Below are positions 1 to 10,364 of a DNA stretch of 64,000 nucleotides, one piece after another. The notes under the pieces were generated by a model. It was not told the DNA's origin. It made no database searches and worked only from the letters and a program-made list of their open reading frames with translations. Every line of letters begins with the position of its first letter. Position 1 is the first letter of the stretch. This DNA comes from Celeribacter baekdonensis B30. Lineage in GTDB: Bacteria; Pseudomonadota; Alphaproteobacteria; Rhodobacterales; Rhodobacteraceae. Position numbers and translations under genes: made by a program. Location: assembly GCF_000299875.1 (NCBI RefSeq), contig NZ_AMRK01000015.1:1-64000 (forward strand). The letters run 5' to 3'.

Positions 1-290
1 GAGACAGTTCGGTCCCTATCTGCCGTGGGTGTAGGATACTTGAGAGGAGTTGCCCCTAGTACGAGAGGACCGGGGTGAACGATCCACTGGTGGACCAGTT
101 GTTATGCCAATAGCAGTGCTGGGTAGCTATGATCGGAAAGGATAACCGCTGAAGGCATCTAAGCGGGAAGCCCCCCTCAAAACAAGGTATCCCTGAGAGC
201 CGAGGTAGACCACCTCGTCGATAGGCTGGAGATGTAAGTGCAGTAATGCATTCAGTTGACCAGTACTAATTGCTCGATAGGCTTGATTTG
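1..290 (+). rRNA. rrl: 23S ribosomal RNA, 3' end (partial)
   Basis: The window opens inside the 3' domain of a 23S rRNA gene. The sarcin-ricin loop core AGTACGAGAGGACC lies at 58-71, and the conserved helices leading to the 3' end follow. The 5' part lies outside the window. The 3' boundary near 290 is estimated from where conserved rRNA sequence gives way to a spacer. Confidence 0.95.
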
Positions 291-417
291 ATCCAGTAAA
301 AGCAAAACTGAAAAGTTTTACTCACTGTGACAAACAGAAGCATACATACCAACACACAGTATAATGTATCTGACTTGGACAGGCCGGGCCTCAAACCCGG
401 TCGTGGCTCTTTATTCG

Positions 418-534
418 GTTTGGTGGTCACAGCGCTAGTGAAACACCCGATCCCATCCCGAACTCGGCCGTTAAGCACGGTTGCGCCGATGGTACTGCGA
501 CTTAAGTCGTGGGAGAGTAGGTCACCGCCAAACC
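418..534 (+). rRNA. rrf: 5S ribosomal RNA
   Basis: The terminal helix is visible: GGTTTGGTGG at 417-426 pairs with CCGCCAAACC at 525-534. Between them lie the conserved 5S segments containing CCCGATCCCATCCCGAACTC and GGGAGAGTAGGTCACC. It sits about 130 bases after the 23S gene, as expected in a bacterial rrn operon. The exact ends could differ by one or two bases. Confidence 0.95.
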
Positions 535-700
535 TAATAAAGAGCCATATTTAATCTCTCTAACGATATCTAAATATCCCCGATCGCTTAAAACAGCCCT
601 CGGGCAATATCCAGAACATCAATGTTCTGAAAAAAGCGTCCTTTGCCTTTTGGGTCAAAGCACCGTGCAAGTCGCCGAACAGGCTAAAGCACAAAAATGT

Positions 701-2479
<1,779 letters not shown>

Positions 2480-2491
2480 ACGGCGGCCTCC

Positions 2492-2689
2492 TTACTTGGG
2501 GAGGCGGTCCTGTTCATGATGGGCCGTCTCGGCGTTGACAAAGTCGCGGGCGGCCTGACGGGCCAAGAGGCGGACCAGATCGCGGAGGCGGGCATCAGGC
2601 TCGGCGCCCGCGAGACACGCGGCGTCGGTGTCCGCCGCTTCGACGGAGAGATGCAGTGTCTCCGCTTTGGTTTGTCGCTGTCGTGCCAA
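2492..2689 (-). CDS. small protein upstream of recombinase, start uncertain
   Basis: A reading frame ends in TAA directly before the recombinase Shine-Dalgarno sequence, which suggests a short gene in the same operon. The readable C-terminus is helical and contains LVRLLARQAARDF. No ATG is in frame nearby. The given start is a TTG with no good ribosome binding site, and a competing frame offers ATG but loses the conserved-looking tail. It may be a frameshifted remnant. Function unknown; this is a weak call. Confidence 0.35.
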   Translation of the reverse strand: MARQRQTKAETLHLSVEAADTDAACLAGAEPDARLRDLVRLLARQAARDFVNAETAHHEQDRLPK

Positions 2690-3009
2690 GAGGTCGCCAT
2701 CCGTTTCTCGCGCGTTGAGGTGCGCAAGACAAAGAATGACATCTCGAAGTGATCGCTCAAGGAGAAATAGTATGTAAAAACAGCGTGTTGGCGGTTTTTC
2801 TGGCGCATTACGTCGTGCCGGATCGTAGAAACGGATATAGCCTCGTCGTGAATAACGGCGGGCAAAATCGCTATTGTCTGTTTGATCGCGATGTACATCT
2901 AACCCATGCTGCCTTGACGTCGGACCCTGTGGCACATTCCGGGCTCGCGTCCATCTTGGCGTGACTGCTTGCTCTTCGGCACGGCAGTTGAAAAGCCAAT
3001 GTTTCTTGG

Positions 3010-3030
3010 TATATATATCCTGATATAGCA
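3010..3030 (+). promoter_or_regulatory. AT-rich palindrome before toxin-antitoxin operon
   Basis: TATAT (3014-3018) and ATATA (3023-3027) form an inverted repeat in a strongly AT-rich patch 15-30 bases before the antitoxin start. Autoregulated toxin-antitoxin operons usually carry the operator here, overlapping the -10 region. The promoter role is inferred from position and composition. Confidence 0.45.
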
Positions 3031-3042
3031 TGGAGATCGGCG

Positions 3043-3345
3043 ATGAGCAACGCTGCACAGAAACGAGCGATCAAGAATTACCGCGCGCGCCTGACACAGC
3101 GCGGCTTCAAACGTTTCGAAGTCATGGCTCTCGAATCCGACCGCGAACTGATCCGCTCGCTTGCTCGCCGTTTGGCCGAAGAGGGGCCAGAAGCGGAAGA
3201 GGCGCGCGCCGCGGTGAAGGCTGTCGTGGCAGAGGAGCCGCCGAAGTCCGGTAGTATTCTGACCGCCTTGCGCCGTTCGCCCCTGGTTGGAGCCGAAGTC
3301 GAGTTCTCGCGCTCGCGCGATGAAGGGCGAAGGGTCGATCTGTGA
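3043..3345 (+). CDS. vapB: antitoxin, VapB-like
   Basis: A 100-residue antitoxin for the PIN toxin that follows. The basic N-terminal part (AIKNYRARLTQRGFKRFEVMALESDRELIRSLARRLAE, split over residues 9-46) resembles a ribbon-helix-helix DNA-binding fold. The acidic and variable tail would wrap the toxin. The stop overlaps the toxin start as GTGA, so the two are translationally coupled. The product probably represses its own operon through the AT-rich palindrome upstream. Family assignment rests on size, fold-like pattern and pairing. Confidence 0.75.
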   Translation: MSNAAQKRAIKNYRARLTQRGFKRFEVMALESDRELIRSLARRLAEEGPEAEEARAAVKAVVAEEPPKSGSILTALRRSPLVGAEVEFSRSRDEGRRVDL

Positions 3346-3773
3346 GCCGTTACCTTCTAGACACCAACATCATCAGCAATATCGTCAAGCCGAAGCCATC
3401 TGAACTTCTGATGAAATGGATGGCAGCTCAGCGGGATGAGGACCTCTTCATCGCATCGCTGACCATAGCCGAAATCCGACGCGGCATTCTGGAAAAACCA
3501 CGTGGCAAGAAGCGCGATGCACTTGATGCTTGGTTTTCAGGGCCGGAAGGCCCGCAGGAATTGTTCATGGACCGAATCTTAGCCTTTGACGACAAGGCTG
3601 CCTTGATATGGGCACGACTTATGGCGGATGGGACGTCTACGGGTCGTCCGCGGAGCACGTTGGATGTGATTATCGCCGCCGTCGCGGGAGCCAACGATTG
3701 CGTGGTGGTAACAGAAAACGAAAAAGATTTCTCCGATATCCAGTTCATCAACCCGTTACGCGGTACTGACTGA
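3342..3773 (+). CDS. vapC: PIN-domain ribonuclease toxin, VapC/FitB-like
   Basis: A 143-residue PIN-domain protein with the expected acidic residues: Asp7 in LLDTNI, Glu in SLTIAEIRRGI near 45, Asp in STLDVIIAA near 108 and TENEKDF near 124. VapC-type toxins cleave tRNA or rRNA with Mg2+ and are neutralised by their antitoxin. The start is GTG, overlapping the antitoxin stop. In an ICE the pair most likely helps retain the element or defends against phage. The RNA target cannot be told from sequence. Confidence 0.88.
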   Translation: MSRYLLDTNIISNIVKPKPSELLMKWMAAQRDEDLFIASLTIAEIRRGILEKPRGKKRDALDAWFSGPEGPQELFMDRILAFDDKAALIWARLMADGTSTGRPRSTLDVIIAAVAGANDCVVVTENEKDFSDIQFINPLRGTD

Positions 3774-3809
3774 TGTGCTGCCGGAACGATGAATGCGCGG
3801 GAGGCCGAC

Positions 3810-4592
3810 ATGGCTGAAACACAGATTGAATGGACAGATGCCACGTGGAATCCGGTAGCGGGGTGTTCGATCGTTACAGCCGGCTGCACCCATTGTTATG
3901 CGATGGAAATGGCCAAGCGGCTCGAAGCGATGGGTGTCCAGAAATATGCAGGACTAACTCGCAAGACGGGTCGGAGGACCGTTTGGAATGGAGTCGTGCG
4001 TGAGGATCGGCAGGCACTGACGATTCCCCACAGATGGCGCAAGCCCCGAAAGATCTTCGTTAACTCGATGAGTGACCTCTTCCATGACCAGGTGACTGAT
4101 GAATTCATATTGGACGTTTGGCAAGTCATGCGTGAAACGCCACGCCATAACTACCAGATTCTGACTAAGCGTCCCGAGCGTATGGCAGAGTTGGTCAGCG
4201 ACCGCATCGGAGAGGTCCTGCCCAACGTTTGGCTTGGTACGAGCATCGAAAACGCTGAAGTCGTTGATCGCATCGATGACCTCCGCCGGTCACCTGCAGC
4301 GATCCGCTTCATTTCTTTTGAGCCGCTGATTGGTGCCGTTGGCGCAATTGATCTTCAGGATATTCACTGGGCGATTGTGGGCGGCGAAAGCGGAAAGTCC
4401 GCCCGTCCAATTCGCGAAGAATGGATTGATGAAATACATGCCCAATGCCTTACGGCAGGGACGGCATTTTTCTTCAAACAGTGGGGAACTTGGGGCAAGG
4501 ACAACAAGAAGCGCTCGAAGAAGGCCAACGGGCGAGAATATCGTGGACGCACCTGGGACGAAATGCCTGCCGCCCCGCAAGCGGTTGTGTAA
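3810..4592 (+). CDS. DUF5131 family protein (phage Gp37/Gp68-like, three-Cys motif)
   Basis: The 260-residue protein starts IEWTDATWNP, then Cys19, Cys26 and Cys29 in the pattern C-x6-C-x2-C. Later segments LTKRPERM, WLGTSIENAE and FEPLIG match the Gp37/Gp68 three-Cys family. The layout resembles radical SAM enzymes that bind an iron-sulfur cluster, but activity is not established here. The start at 3810 has GGGAGG eight bases upstream; an in-frame ATG at 3789 lacks a comparable site. It heads a three-gene operon with TcmP (27 bases on) and an Mrr-like nuclease. That context suggests nucleic-acid modification or defence. Confidence 0.85.
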   Translation: MAETQIEWTDATWNPVAGCSIVTAGCTHCYAMEMAKRLEAMGVQKYAGLTRKTGRRTVWNGVVREDRQALTIPHRWRKPRKIFVNSMSDLFHDQVTDEFILDVWQVMRETPRHNYQILTKRPERMAELVSDRIGEVLPNVWLGTSIENAEVVDRIDDLRRSPAAIRFISFEPLIGAVGAIDLQDIHWAIVGGESGKSARPIREEWIDEIHAQCLTAGTAFFFKQWGTWGKDNKKRSKKANGREYRGRTWDEMPAAPQAVV

Positions 4593-4619
4593 GAGTTTAG
4601 AGATAGGCGGGGAGGCAAC

Positions 4620-5888
4620 ATGGTCGAAAAAAGATACGAATGGGCAGATGGCGCGAAGCTCGAAGAGCATTCGCGGCGCAAACACAAGATTCTTCGTGAG
4701 TACGTCTTTGATTATCTTACCGTTCGCTGCAAATTACCCCAACAGGAACGTTTCAGGCTTGCAATAGTCGATGGTTTTGCTGGTGGGGGGCGTTACCAGT
4801 GCGGAACGCCCGGGTCCCCGCTGATTTTCATTGAAGAACTCAGGCGCGCGACTGAAGCGGTCAACACACAGCGGGCGGCGCAAGGCTTGGGCGCTATTGA
4901 GGTCGAGTGTCTTCTCATTTTTAATGATGCCAGTCGGGATGCGATTGAACTATTGAAGACCCATGTCGCACCACTGCAGGCAGATATCGCGGAAACATGC
5001 CCGAAGCTGCATCTTCGCGTAGAGTACTTGAATGAGTTCTTCGAGAAAGCTTACCCGAAAACCAGGGCGTTGCTGGAGCAGGGCCGTTATCGAAGCGTAT
5101 TGTTCAACTTAGACCAGTGCGGGGATAGCCACGTCGAGCGTGACACGATCGTCGACATCATGCGGACCTATCCAGCGGCTGAGATCTTCTACACGTTCAT
5201 GATCAGTTCGCTGTTGGCCTTTTTGAAAAAGGACCAACCAGATCAACTCACTGCCCGACTGGACTATCTTGGGCTCAAGACCACCGATATCGGTGAACTG
5301 AACGGGGTCATGAGCAAGAATGACTGGCTCGGCACGGCTGAAAAAATCGTTTTTGACGTCTTCCGGAGATGCGCTCCCTATGTAAGCCCGTTCTCGATTA
5401 ATAACCCTGGTGGATGGCGGTATTGGCTCATTCACTTCGCCAACGCTTGCCGTGCGCGGCAGGTCTACAACAACATCCTGCATGATAATGCAACGATGCA
5501 GGCACATTTCGGTCGGTCTGGCCTCAACATGCTGTCTTATGATCCGCGGCATGACGAAGGCATGCTCTATCTGTTCGACAGTGATGCCCGTGCGTCCGCG
5601 AAGAGCCAACTCCTGGGAGATATTCCGCGTCTTGTGACTGAGACTGGTGATGCGATGCCCGTCATGGATTTCTACGAGAGCATCTACAACGTCACACCTG
5701 CTCACGCTGATGACATTCATACGGCGATTATCGAGAACCCGGATCTTGAAGTCATTACACCTGCAGGCGGTGAGCGACGGAAAGCAAACACGATTGGGGT
5801 CAATGATGTCATCAAGGTGAAGACACAGCGCAGCTTCTTCCCGATGTTCCTCGATGCCGGTGCGGACGGAAAGCGTCGCAAAAGATGA
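4620..5888 (+). CDS. tcmP: three-Cys-motif partner protein TcmP
   Basis: A 422-residue match to the TcmP family, which is named for its habit of sitting beside three-Cys-motif Gp37/Gp68 proteins. Visible family features are EEHSRRKHKILREY near residues 17-30, the glycine-rich VDGFAGGGRYQCG near 50-62, and FNLDQCGDS near 163. The glycine-rich loop after a strand recalls a methyltransferase-like Rossmann fold, but no activity is assigned. A strong GGGGAGG precedes the ATG. The stop overlaps the next gene by four bases (ATGA), so the nuclease is co-translated. Confidence 0.88.
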   Translation: MVEKRYEWADGAKLEEHSRRKHKILREYVFDYLTVRCKLPQQERFRLAIVDGFAGGGRYQCGTPGSPLIFIEELRRATEAVNTQRAAQGLGAIEVECLLIFNDASRDAIELLKTHVAPLQADIAETCPKLHLRVEYLNEFFEKAYPKTRALLEQGRYRSVLFNLDQCGDSHVERDTIVDIMRTYPAAEIFYTFMISSLLAFLKKDQPDQLTARLDYLGLKTTDIGELNGVMSKNDWLGTAEKIVFDVFRRCAPYVSPFSINNPGGWRYWLIHFANACRARQVYNNILHDNATMQAHFGRSGLNMLSYDPRHDEGMLYLFDSDARASAKSQLLGDIPRLVTETGDAMPVMDFYESIYNVTPAHADDIHTAIIENPDLEVITPAGGERRKANTIGVNDVIKVKTQRSFFPMFLDAGADGKRRKR

Positions 5889-6838
5889 GCGCCAGCGAAG
5901 GCCAAGATCCTGAATGGCGTGAATTCGAGCGTCTGGTTGCGCGAATAGAGGCTGATGCAGACCCCGGAAATGTGACTGTTAACTCTCCTGATCGTATCAG
6001 ATGCAAGATTACAGGTCAGCTACGAGAGGTCGATGCAAGTATCCGTACGCGGATTGGAACCGCCGAAGTCCTTTTGACGATCGAGTGTCGGCGAAGGACT
6101 GCAATTCAGGATGTCACCTGGATCGAGCAACTGGCCGCGAAGAAAAAGGCGATTGGTGCAGATCGTACGATCGCGGTGAGTGCGTCTGGTTTCACCGACA
6201 GTGCCCGGAAGGTCGCCGAGCAAAGCGGTGTTTCTCTTCGAGAGCTCTCGGAAATCGCGAGTGAGGATGTCAATTCATTGCTGCAGGTAGACTTCGTGCT
6301 CTTCTGGCACAAAGCGTGCGCCATTTCACGAGTCGGTATTCGAAAATTTCGCTCGCTCGATTGGAAGATGCCAGAGCCGTCGGATCTTGACTGTACGCTA
6401 CCCGAGGATACGGACCCTTTCGCATCCATCTTTCGTAACGAGGAGACCGGCGCGGCCTGGTCTTTGAACGATCTTTGGCTCCAGCTTCAGGAGGCAACTG
6501 ATCCGTTTGAAGGCATAGAAAAGGCCCAGTCACCCGTTTTCCGAACGGTGTGCTTTCCCTACCCCGGCGAGGTGACCGTCACGACTCCCGACGGACCCGT
6601 TCGGTTGGGAGACGTAATACTCACCGTTGCTCTCTGGGTAGAGGCAGAACACATTCCTTTCGATGAGGCCAACAGGGTCGAGTATTCATCCGGCGATATC
6701 GATGCCATCCAGCGCGTAGAATTTTCTTCGCAGCGGCGGATGGGAAAGAATCAGCGCATCTCCTTGCAGCTGCCTAAGCACTCGGAAAGTATTCGTGACC
6801 TAAGAGCAGGATTTTTTCAGCCTTCCAACGAAAAATAG
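5885..6838 (+). CDS. Mrr-like restriction endonuclease
   Basis: The N-terminal 120 residues look like a PD-(D/E)xK nuclease of the Mrr group. FERLVARIE is followed by SPDRIRCKITGQLREVDASIR, with the likely catalytic Asp in EVD, and then LTIECRRR in place of the usual E-x-K. The motif WIEQLAAKKKAIGADRTIAVSASGFT is typical of this family. The C-terminal 190 residues are uncharacterised and may recognise the target. It is the third gene of the DUF5131-TcmP operon. The E-x-R variant occurs in the family as I know it, so activity is plausible. Mrr enzymes cut modified DNA; the substrate here is unknown. Confidence 0.72.
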   Translation: MSASEGQDPEWREFERLVARIEADADPGNVTVNSPDRIRCKITGQLREVDASIRTRIGTAEVLLTIECRRRTAIQDVTWIEQLAAKKKAIGADRTIAVSASGFTDSARKVAEQSGVSLRELSEIASEDVNSLLQVDFVLFWHKACAISRVGIRKFRSLDWKMPEPSDLDCTLPEDTDPFASIFRNEETGAAWSLNDLWLQLQEATDPFEGIEKAQSPVFRTVCFPYPGEVTVTTPDGPVRLGDVILTVALWVEAEHIPFDEANRVEYSSGDIDAIQRVEFSSQRRMGKNQRISLQLPKHSESIRDLRAGFFQPSNEK

Positions 6839-6863
6839 CGGAAATTATCTCGTAGGTTCTCCT

Positions 6864-9800
6864 CTACGTGTTGGCCCGTGGCCAGCGCAGTTTCCCACGG
6901 CCGACGCGCAACGCTTCCACCAACCTAGTATTGCCCGGCAGCCGCCCCGAGAACAGGCTGGGCTTCGGATCAAGTGCCGATTTCTTGAATGCCGCCACCC
7001 GCTGATAGTCAGGCGTCGCCATCCAGGTCCGCCCATCTCCATCGTCTGTGACAATCCGATAGAGGCCGGCAGGTGGGGCGGTCGCGGTGTCGAGCAGGCG
7101 CTTGTAGTGTTCGACCGACCATTTCTGAATGCCGCCACTCAGGGCCTCCGTTCGGAACCGCGCCCATAGCGCTGCCGTGTCGGGGGTCGGCCAATCACCA
7201 GCATCGGTGTAAGCTGTGATCTCGTCGGATTCGAGCCAGGCCCTCATCTCCGCGGGCGTGACGAAGGCTGGCTCGGCATCCTCGATTGCCGCCATGGCTG
7301 CGCGCCGTGATGGAAGGCCCGCGCGGATCAGCATCGACATCATGAATTGTGGAACGCCGGTTTCGACCGCTGCTGCGGCGCCCCCCACCACTGTTTCTGG
7401 AGACCAGCCGAGGGACATGCGGCGGGTACGAACAGCTTCCAAGGCCCAGACCAAACGATAGGTGAAGGCCTCTTCGACAGCCCGCATATTCTGAGGCCCA
7501 ATATTGGCGACATCGTCGCCAGACACCCAACGGCGCAGGATGTCCTTCCAGTTGGCCGGTAGCGCGTTCGTCTTGTCGGGAATGAACGGCCGCATAAACA
7601 GCAGGCGTTCCCCGAGACCTGAAAGGGCGTCGACAAGTTCGCCGACATCTCCACTCAGCGCGGCAGCGTCAGCTTGATCGAGGAGATCGGCCAATTCGTC
7701 TGCCATCGCATCAATGGCGAGCCCAGCCTCGAGCCCGACACCCATCGCGAAATGTCCACGCCGCGCCTCCGTTGTAGTGGACTTCCATATGAGTTCAGCG
7801 CGCGCCTCGAACACCTTCTTGTGCCATGGCGCGATGTCCTCGTCTTCTCGGGCTATCTGGCGCGCCCAGAGCGACCCTTTGAGCGCCTCGTCCAAGAGCG
7901 TTGGCAGATCCGCCCGGTCGGAGTCCAGCGCTTCGATCAATCCGAAGACAGTCGCATCGAGACGTTCGACGATTTGCGAAAGCGGTTCCTCGTCGATGGT
8001 CTCCCCCTCGTCATCACCGCCTTCATCTTCACCGTCATCTGCGTCATATTCCGCGCCGGCCGCCAAGCGCTCGGCGACTGCGGCTTCCTCCGCGGGCGAT
8101 CTCCAGGCTTCGCGGGCGTTGGCGAGATATTCCCATGCGTCATCGCGCTCCAGAACGCCTTCACGGGCCAGGCGCTCAAGGATCTCTGCGACGATTTGGA
8201 TGAGGCCGCTCTTCAGTGTGCGGGCCTTGGCGGAGGCAACCAACTCACGCCACTCTCTTTCTCGCCATTTGATCTTGTCGAACATCACGTGAACGATGAG
8301 GCCTTCGACGTCCACGAAAGCGCGGCCGGCTCGCCCGGCGACATTTGCGAACTCCTCGCCTTTGATCTTCTCGCCTCTGCGGACCAGATACGGCACCAGC
8401 ATAACTGCAGCGTTGAGATTGAGGCCTTGCGAGAGCGTCGGCGATGCAACGATGACCTTCAAGACGCCCTCGGACAGCAGCGTTTCCAATTCGCGCAGGA
8501 ATGGGCTCGGAAGCCGACCGTGATGGATTGCGACGCCTACCTTCAGACTGGCAACGGCGGGGTGGCTTTCTCCCAACCACTCCTTGCCGACCTCAAGAGC
8601 GCGGGCAATCGGTGCCTCATCCTCCAGCAGCGAGCCCAAATATCCACGCTTGCAGAGGTCAACGACTTGTTTGCCGAAGCCTTCGACCCAATTGGCTTGG
8701 GTTGAAAAGATCAGCGTCCTCTTACCTTGGCCGGCGAACTCCCATGCAGCGAACAAGGTGAGATGCGACGTCTTGCGCGGATAGGGTAATTTTTCTTTGC
8801 CTCTAGCCGGTCTCTGCACGACGAATTTATCGATGAACGGACCATTGCGATTCAGATCGAGGCGAAGCAGTGCGTCTTGGCCCCGCCAAGTAAGCGTGCC
8901 AAATCGTTGTCGGGTCGGACGCCAGTCTGAGAGCACCGGCGCGCCGGGTTCGTCGGAGCGTATCCATGCCGTGAGATCGTCTAGCTCTTCGCCACTGGGC
9001 AGAATGGCGGACAAACAGACAATCCTACGGCTCTCCGCGTCCGAGCGCCGAAGCAGGCGTTGGACCAGCGTCTCATAACGGATTTCACGCTCGCTCGGAC
9101 CAATCATGTGGCCTTCGTCGAGGACGATGAGACCGACATCGTCTATCAGAGATGGGTCGCTTCGCAGTGCGAAGTCGAGCTTCTCAGGTGTCGCGATGAT
9201 GATTTCGCGAGTGCGCAATGCGTCTTCATCGCCTGCCGAAAGGCCGCTGGCGCCATAAAGTGAGGAGACGCTGAAGCCGAGGGGCGCGAAGGTTCTTCTG
9301 AAGGATCGCTCGGTTTGTGCGGACAGCGCGCGCAGCGGCGTGACAATCAGTACCCGGCGCGCCGACGACAGGGTCATCAAAGCGGCAATCTCGGCCACTC
9401 GCGTTTTACCTGCGCTGGTTGGTAAGGCGACAACCAGATCGTCCGTGACGTCGGTGGAGCGCCGGGCTGCTTCGCGCTGCGATGGCCACAACTCCACCTC
9501 GGAAGTTTTGCGAGCATAGAGCGATGAGATGAATAGCCTGCGCAGGTCCGGGTATTTTTCCTCCGTTCCTTCCGGTGGCTCGGTCGGCAGATTTTCGTGC
9601 AGGGAATGCTGCCACAGGTCATCGATAAGGTGACGACAGAGGTTCGAGATCCACCACAGGGGGACATTCTCCGCATTGTCTGCAAGGCTGACCGCGGCGT
9701 CGAGTATTGCCCTGGCTGTCTCGATCGGCTCGGTTTCGCCCGTCTCAAGCGCGAAATCAAAATACGCCAGCGCCCGGCAGATCGTCGTGTTGAGGATGGT

Positions 9801-10364
9801 CGACAGAGCCTCATCGACATCGGGCTCTTCACCCCGCAGAACCTCCGCGATCTGCTCATCCTTGTGATCATCGTTGTCCAGCCACTCGCGAACGAAGCCG
9901 CGCAATTGGCCGAGATCGCGCAGGATCAGATGTTGGATCGCTGTTTCGCCGGGTGAGGTGTTGAGATCGCCCGCGGTCTCGTTGAAGAGCGAATAGGCAA
10001 CGGCTGAAAATCCGGCGAGATGATAGGCTGCGGCAGCGATGGTGCGGCGGAAGCCTCGATCAGGCGATTCCGGATCACCATTGCGAACAAGAGCTTCGAA
10101 GGCATTGGCGGAGCGCTCGAACGCCTTGCTGGTCAGGTCCGAGGTGCCGGCCTGAGCACGCAGGGCCATTGCGCCCCTAAGCAAAGCAAAGCCGTGTTCC
10201 GCAAGATCCGTTTCGATCGTCGCGCCGAGCGGCGGCGCATTCGGCGGCAGTACACCGTTTTCGCGCATCAGCGACCATGCCGCGCCGCGATACAGGAGGC
10301 GTCCGAGGATGCCATCGACGGTCGCGTCCGTCAGGAAAGCTGTCAGCTCGTCAATCGTCTCCAA
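6864..10364 (-). CDS. hamB: Hachiman defence helicase HamB
   Basis: A 1166-residue superfamily 2 helicase. A helical N-terminal region of about 300 residues precedes motif I (LPTSAGKT, 314-321), TPLRALSAQ, ATPEKLDF, motif II DEGH (416-419), LSAILPSG, and the second RecA domain with ASPTLSQGLNL and NVAGRAGRAF (motif VI). In Hachiman systems HamB couples helicase/translocase activity to the HamA nuclease and releases it on sensing phage-damaged DNA. The start is TTG, supported by AGGAGG about nine bases upstream inside hamA, and the genes overlap by 14 bases. The unusual start may hold HamB at a set ratio to HamA. Confidence 0.9.
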   Translation of the reverse strand: METIDELTAFLTDATVDGILGRLLYRGAAWSLMRENGVLPPNAPPLGATIETDLAEHGFALLRGAMALRAQAGTSDLTSKAFERSANAFEALVRNGDPESPDRGFRRTIAAAAYHLAGFSAVAYSLFNETAGDLNTSPGETAIQHLILRDLGQLRGFVREWLDNDDHKDEQIAEVLRGEEPDVDEALSTILNTTICRALAYFDFALETGETEPIETARAILDAAVSLADNAENVPLWWISNLCRHLIDDLWQHSLHENLPTEPPEGTEEKYPDLRRLFISSLYARKTSEVELWPSQREAARRSTDVTDDLVVALPTSAGKTRVAEIAALMTLSSARRVLIVTPLRALSAQTERSFRRTFAPLGFSVSSLYGASGLSAGDEDALRTREIIIATPEKLDFALRSDPSLIDDVGLIVLDEGHMIGPSEREIRYETLVQRLLRRSDAESRRIVCLSAILPSGEELDDLTAWIRSDEPGAPVLSDWRPTRQRFGTLTWRGQDALLRLDLNRNGPFIDKFVVQRPARGKEKLPYPRKTSHLTLFAAWEFAGQGKRTLIFSTQANWVEGFGKQVVDLCKRGYLGSLLEDEAPIARALEVGKEWLGESHPAVASLKVGVAIHHGRLPSPFLRELETLLSEGVLKVIVASPTLSQGLNLNAAVMLVPYLVRRGEKIKGEEFANVAGRAGRAFVDVEGLIVHVMFDKIKWREREWRELVASAKARTLKSGLIQIVAEILERLAREGVLERDDAWEYLANAREAWRSPAEEAAVAERLAAGAEYDADDGEDEGGDDEGETIDEEPLSQIVERLDATVFGLIEALDSDRADLPTLLDEALKGSLWARQIAREDEDIAPWHKKVFEARAELIWKSTTTEARRGHFAMGVGLEAGLAIDAMADELADLLDQADAAALSGDVGELVDALSGLGERLLFMRPFIPDKTNALPANWKDILRRWVSGDDVANIGPQNMRAVEEAFTYRLVWALEAVRTRRMSLGWSPETVVGGAAAAVETGVPQFMMSMLIRAGLPSRRAAMAAIEDAEPAFVTPAEMRAWLESDEITAYTDAGDWPTPDTAALWARFRTEALSGGIQKWSVEHYKRLLDTATAPPAGLYRIVTDDGDGRTWMATPDYQRVAAFKKSALDPKPSLFSGRLPGNTRLVEALRVGRGKLRWPRANT

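Noticed and set aside
7674-8705. 343-codon plus-strand frame within hamB
   Set aside because: Antisense to conserved helicase motifs of hamB, with no domain of its own.
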